In this document: positions 24,619 through 33,200 of the stretch, in pieces | Layout of the letters: the number at the start of each line of letters is the position of its first letter | Position numbering within the stretch: position 1 is the first letter of the stretch | From: Pseudoduganella rivuli | Lineage (GTDB): Bacteria > Pseudomonadota > Gammaproteobacteria > Burkholderiales > Burkholderiaceae_D | Direction of reading: 5' to 3' | Assembly: GCF_009674485.1 (NCBI RefSeq) | Contig: NZ_WKJJ01000007.1 | Location: forward strand, 283,573 to 347,572 | Length of the DNA: 64,000 nucleotides | Program-made: the position numbers and the translations under genes | Notes under the pieces: model-generated | Told to the model about the DNA's origin: nothing | Database searches by the model: none | The model's input: the letters and a program-made list of their open reading frames with translations, nothing else

Positions 24619-26859
24619 GTGGGAACTAATAAACCGATTTTATTGGCGCTGGGCGCCGCGGCCGCGATTGGCGGGACCGTGTATTGGTACGCTACGCGTG
24701 ACGACCGGGCGCCGGCGCCGCACCGGGCCGAGGCGCCGGTCGACATGGGGCCGCAGGCGACGCCCGTGTTCTGGAGTGGCAAGGTCTCACTGGTGGCGGG
24801 CAAGGACGGGCTGTTTGCCGACCCTTATGGCGTCGCCCTCGATGCCAACGGCAACGTGTATATCGCGGACGGCGGCGACGCCAACCGCATCCGCCGCATC
24901 GCCCCGGATGGCACGGTGACAACGCTGGCCGGCGGCGCGGAAGGCTATGCGGACGGCCCCGCCGCACAGGCGCGCTTCAATACGCCATCCGGGATCGCCA
25001 TCGACAGGCAGGGCAACCTGTACGTGGCCGACACGGGCAACCACGCGATCCGCAAAATCACGCCGGACGGCACGGTCAGCACGCTGGCCGGCAGCGGCGT
25101 GGCCGGTACCGCGGACGGTATCGGTAAAGCCGCGCAATTCAATGGCCCGGTGGGCCTGGCTGTCGATGACGACGGCACGGTGTACGTGGCCGACACCTAT
25201 AACGATACGATCCGCAAGATCGCGCCCGATGGCGTGGTGTCCACGCTGGCGGGCACTGGCGTGCCCGGCGACGCGGATGGCCCGGCATTGCAGGCGTCGT
25301 TTGATACGCCGTGCGCGCTCGCCATCGATACGGACGGTGCGCTGCTGGTGGCCGATACCCGCAACGACGCCATCCGCCGCATCGGCAAGGATGGTTCCGT
25401 CAGCACGGTGGCGCGCGCGCCGGAAGACGAGCGGCGCCCGTTGCTGCGCCGCCCGCTGGCGCTGGCCCGCACGCACGACGGCCATGTGTATATCGCCGTG
25501 CACGGCGGGCGCATTTTGCAACTGACACCGGCTAACGGCGTCGAAGCGCTCGGTGACGTCGACCAGGTGGTGCAGCCCGGCTATGGCAGCGACGGCAAGG
25601 TGCAACTGTTCCAGTTGCGCGGCCTGGCGCTGGCCGCCAATGGCAGCATCGTCGTGACGGATGCGGCAACGCAGCGCGTACACCGCATTACCCGCGAGGA
25701 TGGCGCGCAGCCGTCATCCGCGCCGGGCGCGCCGCGTCCCATCAACGCCGCCTTGCTGGCCGCACTGCCGCTGCCCGGCGCCCAAGCCGCACCCATACCC
25801 AATGAATCCCGTGCACCGACAGCCGCAGCCAATATGAAGCCGATGCCCTGGCCCCTGTCCCCGCAAACCGGCCCCCACGAAGTGGTGGGCTTGATGGGCG
25901 AAGTACGCGGCAATTTCGAAGGCGATCCGCGCGACCACTTCCATTCCGGCCTCGACATCCGCGCCGACGTGGGCCAGCCGGTGCTGGCCATCGCGCCCGT
26001 CAAAGTCAGCGACCCTTTGCCGAACTGGGGTTATGGCACGCTCAGCGAAGGCATCAGCCTGGGCAATATCTCATACATCCACATGCGCGTGGGCCGCAAC
26101 GCGAAAAACGCGCCGCTCGACGAGCGCTTCCAGCTGCTGCGCAACAGCCGTGGCAAGCCTGAGCGCATCCGCGTGCGCCGTGGCGCGCGCTTTGAAACGG
26201 GCGACACCCTCGGCATGGTCAACGGCATGGCCCACGTGCACCTCGATTATTTCCGGCAGGGCGGAGCACTCAATCCCCTCAGCCTGCCGTTCCCCGGCCT
26301 GCGCGACACCATCGCCCCGCGCATCGCCGGCATCACACTGTTCGACATGCAGGGCAAGCCGCTGGGCGCGCCCAGGGAGCGGGCCAAAGGCAAGGCCGGC
26401 AAGAAGGGCAAGGCGCCGGCCGAAGTGAAACCGCTGGTGATCAAGCGGGAACTGGGTGAACTGGCCATCGTGGCCGACGCGTGGGACCAGATGGATGGCA
26501 ACGAAGCGCGCCGCCGCCTCGGCGTATACCGGATCGGTTACCAGTTGCTGAACGCCGACGGCTCGCCGGCGCCGGGTTACGCGCAGCCCGTCATCACGCA
26601 ACTGTACGACCAGTTGCCCCGCAACCGCGACGCCGTGAAATTCGCCTATGCGCCCAACAGCGGCATTACCGTCTACGGCAGCAAGGCCACGCGCTTTGCT
26701 TATACCGTGACGAACCGCCTGGAACACGGCCAGGTGACGCCGGGTACGTGGCGCATCGCCGACATCGCGCCGGGCCCGTATCTCCTGCGCATCCACGCGT
26801 ACGATTACGCGGGCAATGTGGCGACGGAAGGGCGCGATCTGCCGCTGTCGTTCGAATAG
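24619..26859 (+). CDS. NHL-repeat propeller fused to M23-type peptidase domain
   Basis: A 746-residue exported or membrane-anchored protein with an N-terminal hydrophobic helix (ILLALGAAAAIGGTVYWYA). About 330 residues of NHL repeats follow, with the recurring pattern P-x-G-I/V-A-x-D-x-x-G-x-L/V-Y-V/I-A-D-T-x-N-x-x-I-R (five visible copies). A linker leads to a LytM/M23-like domain, with HFHSGLDIRADVGQPV (HxxxD zinc motif, about residue 440) and HVHLDYF (HxH, about 538). The last 200 residues look like Ig-like strands (DYAGNVATEGRDLPLSF). It probably acts in the envelope on peptidoglycan or peptides. The GTG start has no good ribosome site; the frame gives no better one. Confidence 0.82.
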   Translation: MGTNKPILLALGAAAAIGGTVYWYATRDDRAPAPHRAEAPVDMGPQATPVFWSGKVSLVAGKDGLFADPYGVALDANGNVYIADGGDANRIRRIAPDGTVTTLAGGAEGYADGPAAQARFNTPSGIAIDRQGNLYVADTGNHAIRKITPDGTVSTLAGSGVAGTADGIGKAAQFNGPVGLAVDDDGTVYVADTYNDTIRKIAPDGVVSTLAGTGVPGDADGPALQASFDTPCALAIDTDGALLVADTRNDAIRRIGKDGSVSTVARAPEDERRPLLRRPLALARTHDGHVYIAVHGGRILQLTPANGVEALGDVDQVVQPGYGSDGKVQLFQLRGLALAANGSIVVTDAATQRVHRITREDGAQPSSAPGAPRPINAALLAALPLPGAQAAPIPNESRAPTAAANMKPMPWPLSPQTGPHEVVGLMGEVRGNFEGDPRDHFHSGLDIRADVGQPVLAIAPVKVSDPLPNWGYGTLSEGISLGNISYIHMRVGRNAKNAPLDERFQLLRNSRGKPERIRVRRGARFETGDTLGMVNGMAHVHLDYFRQGGALNPLSLPFPGLRDTIAPRIAGITLFDMQGKPLGAPRERAKGKAGKKGKAPAEVKPLVIKRELGELAIVADAWDQMDGNEARRRLGVYRIGYQLLNADGSPAPGYAQPVITQLYDQLPRNRDAVKFAYAPNSGITVYGSKATRFAYTVTNRLEHGQVTPGTWRIADIAPGPYLLRIHAYDYAGNVATEGRDLPLSFE

Positions 26860-27069
26860 ATGCACGGCTGAGCAACAGCGCCGGTCTATCAGCCGGGATC
26901 GGCTCATGATAATAATTGTGTGCACCTGTGAGTATTGGTGAGAATTCCCCTATGTGATTGAAATAGCATTGTTAACACTGATAACAACTTGAATAAACTG
27001 GTGCGGCCGCGTTGTGGCCGGCGCGGCTGGATCCAGCCGAGTCAACGGTCACAACACGGAGGATTCGCC

Positions 27070-27870
27070 ATGTCCAAAAATACAGAGGCACGACTGAATG
27101 AGACGCAGCGGGAATTTCTGCAAAAACTGAACAGCCTGGATTTCGGCCCGTTGGCTTACAAGCTGATGAACCCGGAAGACCGCCCCGGCTTGTCGCTGGA
27201 ACAGACAGCGGACGCCATCACGAAATACAAGGGCTTCCTGTTCCTCGTCAATAACGCGCAAGGCAAGCCCGTATCGCCATCGCGCTACATCGATTACGTG
27301 TGGCATACGCACGTGCTGGACACGGAACTGTACCTGACCCAGACCGCCACGCTGTTCGGCCGCCAGCTGCACCACTTCCCCTTCTTCGGCAAGCGCGGCG
27401 CCGCCGATGAAAAAGAATTGTTGGCCGCCGCAGCCGCCACCAAGGAACAGGCCCGCGGCTATTTCGGCTGGGACGACGATGACTGGTGCGGCACCCGGCC
27501 CAAAGGGCCTCGCCCGTTGCAGGAACTGGCCAGCATCATTTATCCGTCCGGGCTGCCGCAAGCCGGCGTCGCCCAGGGGCAGGACACCATCAGCATCCAG
27601 GTCGGCAACTTCCTGCACACGGTGCAGCATATCGGTTCGCCCGCGCCCAACCTGTTCGGCGCCAGATTGTCCCACCTGGACGTGCTGGAAAAACTGTTGA
27701 AACTGCCAATCTGGGTGATTGTCTGCATGCCGGCCGACCTGGCCACACTCAGTGAAGTGGTGCAAATCCGGCGCGACAAGCTGGTCGAAGTCACCAAGAC
27801 GCTGCTGGAACAACGGCCTGAAGCCGCTGGATTCAAAGCCGACATGGTGGCGCTGAACAGCATCCACTAG
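27070..27870 (+). CDS. Glycine-rich-domain-protein-like (GRDP/DUF1399) protein
   Basis: A 266-residue soluble protein. The block FLFLVNNAQGKPVSPSRYID, the histidine-rich VWHTHVLDTELY and the later LHHFPFFGK match the conserved N-terminal region of GRDP (DUF1399-like) proteins, better known from plants. Their biochemical role is not established, and the histidines suggest metal binding. GGAGG just upstream of ATG 27070 sets the start. It is a single gene followed by a perfect hairpin. The 210-base gap before it (26860-27069) holds no other gene. Confidence 0.75.
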   Translation: MSKNTEARLNETQREFLQKLNSLDFGPLAYKLMNPEDRPGLSLEQTADAITKYKGFLFLVNNAQGKPVSPSRYIDYVWHTHVLDTELYLTQTATLFGRQLHHFPFFGKRGAADEKELLAAAAATKEQARGYFGWDDDDWCGTRPKGPRPLQELASIIYPSGLPQAGVAQGQDTISIQVGNFLHTVQHIGSPAPNLFGARLSHLDVLEKLLKLPIWVIVCMPADLATLSEVVQIRRDKLVEVTKTLLEQRPEAAGFKADMVALNSIH

Positions 27871-27877
27871 GTTTCAC

Positions 27878-27906
27878 GGCAAGGCGGCACTGTTGCCCGC
27901 CTTGCC
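27878..27906 (+). terminator. Hairpin after GRDP-like gene
   Basis: GGCAAGGCGG (27878-27887) and CCGCCTTGCC (27897-27906) form a perfect 10-bp stem with a 9-base loop, 8 bases after the stop codon. There is no T-run, so termination strength is uncertain. Confidence 0.45.
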
Positions 27907-27926
27907 ACACTGCACAAAAATCCCTG

Positions 27927-27954
27927 TTGATCTTCCCATAGTCTGCTGTACAAT
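27927..27954 (+). promoter_or_regulatory. Sigma70-like promoter of acyl-CoA operon
   Basis: TTGATC (-35, 27927-27932), a 16-base spacer and TACAAT (-10, 27949-27954), 54 bases before the first acyl-CoA dehydrogenase. Directly downstream GAACGGTCGTGC (about 27960-27971) is an imperfect palindrome of the form GnACG-GT-CGTnC, at the position where a TetR-type repressor of fatty-acyl genes would bind. The operator is inferred. Confidence 0.5.
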
Positions 27955-28007
27955 TAATTGAACGGTCGTGCTTTTTTAATCGGGCCGAAAAAATTAAGGG
28001 AGACAGC

Positions 28008-29198
28008 ATGGATCTGAATTACTCGCCGGAAGACCAGGCGTTCCGCGCCGAGGTGCGCGCGTTCCTCGACGCGAACCTGCCGGCGGATTTGCAGCGCAAG
28101 GTGCAGCGCCACCTGCGCCTGACGCGTGACGATTACGTCCGCTGGCACAAAATCGTGGCCAAACAGGGCTGGGCCGCGCCGGCCTGGCCGGTCGAACACG
28201 GCGGCCCGGGCTGGAATGCCGTGCAGCGCCACATCTGGGAAGAAGAGTGCGCCCGCGCCGGCACGCCGCCGATCCTGCCGTTCGGCGTCAACATGGTGGC
28301 GCCCGTCATCATGGCCTTCGGCAATGACGAACAAAAAGCCCATTACCTGCCACGCATCCTGCACTGCGACGACTGGTGGTGCCAGGGGTATTCGGAACCG
28401 GGTTCGGGCTCCGACCTGGCGTCGCTGAAAACCACGGCCGAGCGCGTGGGCGACCATTACATCGTCAATGGCCAGAAGACGTGGACCACGCTGGGCCAGC
28501 ATGCCGACATGATTTTCTGCCTGGTGCGCACCGATACCAGCGTGCGCAAACAGGAAGGCATTTCGTTCCTGCTGATCGACATGAAAACGCCGGGTATCAC
28601 GGTGCGCCCGATCATCATGCTGGACGAAGACCACGAAGTGAATGAAGTGTTCTTCGACAACGTGAAAGTGCCGGTGACGAATTTGATCGGCAAGGAAAAC
28701 AAGGGCTGGACTTACGCCAAGTACTTGCTGGGCCATGAGCGCACCGGCATTGCCGCCGTGGGCCGCTCGCGCAAGGAACTGCATCTGCTCAAGCGCATCG
28801 CCGCCAAACAGATGAAGAAGGGTAAATCGCTGCTGGAAGACCCGCTGTTCGCGGCCAAGGTCGCCAACCTGGAAATCGAACTGATGGCGCTGGAAACCAC
28901 GGTGCTGCGCACGATTTCGCAGGAAGAGCACGCGCCGGGACCGCAAGCGTCGATGCTGAAGGTGCGGGGCTCGGAAATCCAGCAGTGGCTGACCGAACTG
29001 ATGATGGAAGCGGTGGGCCCCAACGCGCTGCCGTTCGATCCGGCCTACCTGTCCGGAGACAGCGACCAGTCGGCGGGGGGCGACGACGATGCCGCGCCGC
29101 TGGCCGGCCACTACTTCAATTTCCGCAAGACGTCGATTTACGGCGGCTCGAACGAAATCCAGAAAAACATCATCACCCAGATGATCCTGGGCCTGTAA
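28008..29198 (+). CDS. Acyl-CoA dehydrogenase (first of pair)
   Basis: FAD-dependent acyl-CoA dehydrogenase of 396 residues. Signature 1 is GYSEPGSGSDLASLKT (about 127-142), with VNGQKTWTT after it. Signature 2 is YGGSNEIQKNI near the C-terminus, carrying a glutamate at the place of the catalytic base. It is the first gene of a four-gene operon with a second, shorter dehydrogenase and two MaoC hydratases. Such pairs often form alpha2-beta2 enzymes acting on bulky acyl-CoAs such as steroid side chains; the substrate here is inferred only as a branched or bulky acyl-CoA. GGGAGA precedes the ATG. Confidence 0.9.
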   Translation: MDLNYSPEDQAFRAEVRAFLDANLPADLQRKVQRHLRLTRDDYVRWHKIVAKQGWAAPAWPVEHGGPGWNAVQRHIWEEECARAGTPPILPFGVNMVAPVIMAFGNDEQKAHYLPRILHCDDWWCQGYSEPGSGSDLASLKTTAERVGDHYIVNGQKTWTTLGQHADMIFCLVRTDTSVRKQEGISFLLIDMKTPGITVRPIIMLDEDHEVNEVFFDNVKVPVTNLIGKENKGWTYAKYLLGHERTGIAAVGRSRKELHLLKRIAAKQMKKGKSLLEDPLFAAKVANLEIELMALETTVLRTISQEEHAPGPQASMLKVRGSEIQQWLTELMMEAVGPNALPFDPAYLSGDSDQSAGGDDDAAPLAGHYFNFRKTSIYGGSNEIQKNIITQMILGL

Positions 29199-29207
29199 GG
29201 AGACAGC

Positions 29208-30353
29208 ATGGACTTCCAATTCAATGAAGAACAGCAGCAATTTGCCGACGCGCTGCGCCGCTGGACCACCAAGGATTACGATTTCGAGACCCGCAAGCGC
29301 ATCGTGCATTCGGAAACGGGCGTGTCCGCCGACGCGTGGGCGACCCTGACGGAACTGGGCATGCTGGCGCTGCCGGTACCGGAAGCGCAGGGCGGCTTCG
29401 ACGGCACCGCCATCGATATGCTGGCCGTGATGCAGGAACTGGGCCGCGGCCTCGTGGTGGAGCCGTACTTTGCCACCGTGCTGGGCGCCCAATTCCTGAA
29501 ACTGGCGGGCGGCCATGAAGACTTGCTGGCGCAGGTGGCCGCGGGCGAACTGAAACTGGCTGCCGCGCTGGGCGAACGCCATTCGCGCCACGACCTGCAC
29601 GACATCGCCGTCACGGCCAGCCGCGCGCCGCACGGCGACGGCTACGTTATCGACGGCCTGAAAACCGTGGTGCTGCACGGCGCCCAAGCCGGCGTGCTGA
29701 TCGTTTCCGCCCGCAGCGGCGGCGGCCAGCGCGACAAGGGCGGCATTTCCCTGTTTGCCGTGCCGGTGGGGACGCCGGGTGTGGACATCACGGATTGCCG
29801 CACCCTGGACGGCATGCGCGCCGCCACCGTGCGCTTCACGCAAGTGCAAGTGCCGCCGTCGGCGCTGGTGGGCACGGAAGGTTCCGGCTGGGACGTCCTG
29901 GAAGCGGCGGCCGATTACGGCGCGGCGCTGCTGTGCGCGGAAGCCGTGGGCGCGATGGACGCGGTGTTTGCCGCCACCCTGGAATACCTGAAAACGCGCC
30001 AGCAGTTCGGTGCGCCGATCGGCAAATTCCAGGCCCTGCAGCACCGCATGGCGGACATGTTCATCCACCTGGAACAAGCGCGCTCGATGGCCATGCTGGC
30101 GGCCGTGAAAGTGCAGTCGCAGGATGCCGAAGAGCGGCGCCGCATCGTCTCCGCCGCCAAGATGCGGGTGGGGCAGGCCGCGAAATTCGTCGGCCAGCAA
30201 GCGGTGCAACTGCACGGCGGCATGGGCGTGACGGACGAATTGCCTGCTGCGCACCACTTCAAGCGGCTGGCCATGATAGATTTGACGCTCGGCGATGCGG
30301 ACCACCACCTGGAACGCTTCATCGCCCAACCGGGATTCAAACACGCCGCATAA
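29208..30353 (+). CDS. Acyl-CoA dehydrogenase (second of pair)
   Basis: A 381-residue acyl-CoA dehydrogenase family member with the C-terminal QLHGGMGVTDELPAAHHFKR motif and RQQFGAPIGKFQALQHRMAD. The usual GSD-x-A-S signature of the N-terminal half is absent, replaced by a divergent ALGERHSRHDLHDI stretch. This is typical of the non-catalytic or flavin-sharing partner in heteromeric dehydrogenases. It begins 9 bases after the first gene with AAGGAGA before the ATG. It probably works as a complex with that gene product. Confidence 0.88.
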   Translation: MDFQFNEEQQQFADALRRWTTKDYDFETRKRIVHSETGVSADAWATLTELGMLALPVPEAQGGFDGTAIDMLAVMQELGRGLVVEPYFATVLGAQFLKLAGGHEDLLAQVAAGELKLAAALGERHSRHDLHDIAVTASRAPHGDGYVIDGLKTVVLHGAQAGVLIVSARSGGGQRDKGGISLFAVPVGTPGVDITDCRTLDGMRAATVRFTQVQVPPSALVGTEGSGWDVLEAAADYGAALLCAEAVGAMDAVFAATLEYLKTRQQFGAPIGKFQALQHRMADMFIHLEQARSMAMLAAVKVQSQDAEERRRIVSAAKMRVGQAAKFVGQQAVQLHGGMGVTDELPAAHHFKRLAMIDLTLGDADHHLERFIAQPGFKHAA

Positions 30354-30361
30354 GGAACAAC

Positions 30362-30838
30362 ATGGCCGCCACCAAGCACTGGACTTTTGACGATTTCGAA
30401 CCGGGCCAGGAATTCGTTCTTGGCACGAAACTGGTGACGGAAGAAGAAGTCATCGCATTCGCGCAGCAATTCGATCCGCAACCGTTCCACGTCGACCACG
30501 CGGCCGCTGCAAAGTCGATTTTCGGCAAACTGGCGGCCAGTGGCTGGCACACGTGCAGCATGATGATGCGGGTGGTGGTCGACAACCTGCTGTCGAACTC
30601 CACCAGCCTGGGTTCGCCCGGTGTCGACGAAGTGCGCTGGCTGAAGCCCGTGTATCCGGGCGATACGCTGACGGTGTCGTATTACACGAAATCGGTTCGC
30701 GCATCGCAGTCGAAGCCGGACCGGGGCGTCGTGGTGTCCGTGTGGAAGGCGGTCAACCAGCATGGGGAGCTGGTGGCCACGGTGGAAGGCATGGGCATGT
30801 TCGGCCGCCGCGCGGCCGGGGAGGGGAGTGATGCGTAA
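30362..30838 (+). CDS. MaoC-like enoyl-CoA hydratase (first of pair)
   Basis: A 158-residue hot-dog fold protein of the MaoC family. The hydratase motif DPQPFHVDHAAA carries the active-site Asp and His, and SGWHTCSMMMR follows. It would hydrate the enoyl-CoA made by the upstream dehydrogenases. The ATG at 30362 follows AAGGAACA, and the frame open further upstream lies inside the dehydrogenase gene. It overlaps the next MaoC gene by 8 bases. Confidence 0.87.
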   Translation: MAATKHWTFDDFEPGQEFVLGTKLVTEEEVIAFAQQFDPQPFHVDHAAAAKSIFGKLAASGWHTCSMMMRVVVDNLLSNSTSLGSPGVDEVRWLKPVYPGDTLTVSYYTKSVRASQSKPDRGVVVSVWKAVNQHGELVATVEGMGMFGRRAAGEGSDA

Positions 30839-31283
30839 TATCGCCACGCTGGAGGAAATGAAAACGCTGGTCGGGCAGGAAGTCGCGGTGTCGCCGTGGT
30901 TCGACATCACGCAAGAGCGCATCAACCAGTTCGCCGACGCCACCGGCGACCACCAGTGGATCCACACGGACATCGAACGGGCGCGGCGCGAATCGCCGTT
31001 TGGCGGTCCCATCGCGCACGGTTTCATGACCATCGCGCTGGTGCCGGCCATGCTGGAGTCCGCCGTGACCATGGTGGACATGAAAATGGGCGTCAACTAT
31101 GGCTTGAACAAGGTCCGGCTGCCGGCGCCGGTCCCGGCCGGCAGCCGCGTGCGGGCGCGGCTGACCATCCAGCGCATCGATGACATCGAAGGCGGCGCGC
31201 AAGTGGAGTGGGGCGTCGTCATCGAGCGGGAAGGGGGCGACAAGCCCGTGTGCGTGGCGGAGTTGTTGATGCGGCGTTACTGA
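30831..31283 (+). CDS. MaoC-like hydratase (second of pair)
   Basis: A 150-residue MaoC/hot-dog protein with TGDHQWIHTDIERA (catalytic Asp/His) and GGPIAHGFMTIAL. It starts at ATG 30831 inside the previous gene (8-base overlap, preceded by GAGGGGAG), so translation is coupled. Both MaoC proteins keep the catalytic pair, so they may be two separate hydratases or a two-subunit enzyme with both sites usable. Last gene of the operon. A short inverted repeat, GTAAC-N5-GTTAC (about 31318-31332), follows. Confidence 0.87.
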   Translation: MRNIATLEEMKTLVGQEVAVSPWFDITQERINQFADATGDHQWIHTDIERARRESPFGGPIAHGFMTIALVPAMLESAVTMVDMKMGVNYGLNKVRLPAPVPAGSRVRARLTIQRIDDIEGGAQVEWGVVIEREGGDKPVCVAELLMRRY

Positions 31284-31409
31284 GCGATTGGTCGCGGTTG
31301 CCCGAGCTCAGCAATATGTAACAGTCCGTTACTATGTGCGCCAGCGCACTTTTAGTATGCAACCAGGAATCGATAATGGCCTCACAGCACAACCACGATG
31401 AGGCACATT

Positions 31410-32606
31410 ATGAAGTTCACCGTTCCTGCACTTTCCCTGGCTGCCATGGCCGGCCTGCTGACCGCTTGTGGCGGCGGTGGCGGCGGTTCATCGACGCCCA
31501 CACCAACGCAAATGGGCAGCGTCGCCGTCTCGCTGACCGACGCGCCCGCTTGCGGCTTTGACGCGGTCAATGTGACGGTTTCCAAAGTCCGTATCCACCA
31601 GAGTTCTTCCGCCAGCGATACCGATAGTGGCTGGACCGACATCACGCTGTCGCCGGCACGGAAAATCAATCTGCTCAATCTGAACAACGGCGCGCTCGAA
31701 GCATTGGGGACGGCGTCGCTGGGCGCGGGCCACTACAGCCAGTTGCGCCTGGTGCTGGGCAGCGGTACCAATGCCAACACCGTGGTCAAAACCGGCACAA
31801 CCACGGAAGTCGCGCTCGACACGCCAAGCGCGCTGCAGAGTGGCATCAAGCTGGTCAACGAATTCGATGTGGCCGCAGGGCAGCGCGTGGACCTGGTGCT
31901 GGACTTCGACGCGTGCAAATCCGTGGTCACCCGGGGCAACAGCGGCGGCTACAACCTGAAGCCGGTGGTGAAAGTGGTGCCGACCGCATTGAACGGCATC
32001 AGCGGCTTTGTCGCCACTGCGGCGCTGGGCAGCCACGTGGCCGTGTCGGCGCAGCAGAATGGCGTCATCGTGGCGTCCACCGTACCGAATGCCACCACTG
32101 GCGAATTCAACCTGGCCCGCCTGCCGGCCGGCAATTACGACGTGGTGATCACGGGCGACGGCTATGCGGCCAGCGTGGTGGGCGCCGTGCCGGTGACTGC
32201 CAGCGCCATGACCCAGCTCAGCACCGTGGCCGCGCCGATCGTGCCGGCCGTGTCGCTGGGCCGCAACATCAGCGGCAGCGTGACACAGAATCCGGTCAGC
32301 AGCACCGAACCTGCCGTGGTGGCGGCAATGCAAGCCATCAGCGGCGGGCCCACGGTCACGCTGAAATACACGCTGACGCCGATCGGCGGCGGCGCCTATA
32401 CGCTGGCCGGCCTGCCGGTGGCGGCGCCGCGCTACGTGACGTACAGCGGCACGCTGCCGCTGGTCTTCGGCGCCGCAGCGACGGTTCCACTGCCAGGCCA
32501 GTACCGCGTGGATGCCTCCGCCATCGGCTACACCAGCAAGTCCGCGCCGCTGGTGGACGTCAGCACCGCCGATCAGGCCAACGTCAACTTCACGCTGACG
32601 CCGTAA
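31410..32606 (+). CDS. DUF4382 lipoprotein
   Basis: An outer-envelope lipoprotein of 398 residues. The signal peptide ends in the lipobox LLTAC, followed by a run of six glycines and a Ser/Thr/Pro linker. A DUF4382 domain spans about 35-165 (GSVAVSLTDAPACGFDAVNVTVSKVRIH). After it comes a carboxypeptidase-regulatory-like beta sandwich (about 195-280, with LARLPAGNYDVVITGDGYA) and a further repeat-like strand region. The function of DUF4382 is unknown. I chose ATG 31410, with AGG 7 bases upstream, over the in-frame ATG 31398. It is convergent with the GNAT gene, and the ends overlap by 17 bases. Confidence 0.8.
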   Translation: MKFTVPALSLAAMAGLLTACGGGGGGSSTPTPTQMGSVAVSLTDAPACGFDAVNVTVSKVRIHQSSSASDTDSGWTDITLSPARKINLLNLNNGALEALGTASLGAGHYSQLRLVLGSGTNANTVVKTGTTTEVALDTPSALQSGIKLVNEFDVAAGQRVDLVLDFDACKSVVTRGNSGGYNLKPVVKVVPTALNGISGFVATAALGSHVAVSAQQNGVIVASTVPNATTGEFNLARLPAGNYDVVITGDGYAASVVGAVPVTASAMTQLSTVAAPIVPAVSLGRNISGSVTQNPVSSTEPAVVAAMQAISGGPTVTLKYTLTPIGGGAYTLAGLPVAAPRYVTYSGTLPLVFGAAATVPLPGQYRVDASAIGYTSKSAPLVDVSTADQANVNFTLTP

Positions 32607-33045
32607 ACCGCAACACGTGCGCCGTGGCGGCAAACCGCTCGTTGCCGGCCAGTTTGCCGCTGACGGTTTCAACGATATGGAAACCTTCGCTCTGGTACAG
32701 CGCCAGGGCGGCGGCATTCCCGGCCAGCACGTCCAGCGCCAGCGGCCTGGCCGCAGCGCGCAGCACCGCCCTGAGCAGCGCCCGCCCAACGCCATTCCGG
32801 CAGCGGGCGGGATCGACGTAGAGCCATGTCAACTCGTCTCCCGTATAACCGGCAAAGCCGGCGACGACGCCATCCAGCACCGCCACGAACAGCGTGGCGT
32901 CAAACAAGCCTTCGGTTTCGCCGGTTTCTTCCAGCGTCAGGAAGGCGTCGGCCAGGCCGCTGGCTTCCAGTTCGAACCGGCGCGCCGCGTCGTGGATTTC
33001 GCAAATGCGGGGCCAGTCGGTATGGTGATATTGTCGGATGTGCAT
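32590..33045 (-). CDS. GNAT-family N-acetyltransferase
   Basis: A 151-residue acetyltransferase. The acetyl-CoA loop is ARCRNGVGRALL (R/Q-x-x-G-x-G/A type, about 91-102), and the later DVLAGNAAALALYQSEGF is the classical motif B. The start is ATG 33045; an upstream TTG at 33066 adds seven doubtful residues. The substrate cannot be inferred. The 155 bases before it are AT-richer and carry the divergent promoters of this gene and the large GGDEF gene. Confidence 0.85.
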   Translation of the reverse strand: MHIRQYHHTDWPRICEIHDAARRFELEASGLADAFLTLEETGETEGLFDATLFVAVLDGVVAGFAGYTGDELTWLYVDPARCRNGVGRALLRAVLRAAARPLALDVLAGNAAALALYQSEGFHIVETVSGKLAGNERFAATAHVLRFTASA

Positions 33046-33200
33046 AGAAAATTGTTTATATTGCAATTATATGCAACTGTAGCATAGCCGCGTGCCCGGC
33101 ACATTACGTACCAGCTAAGGGGTTCCCTTAAAGGAATATATAAGAAGCACCTTATTTGTTGCTAGTAGGCATGTAATAATGGGATTTTTTCCCTGCGCCG

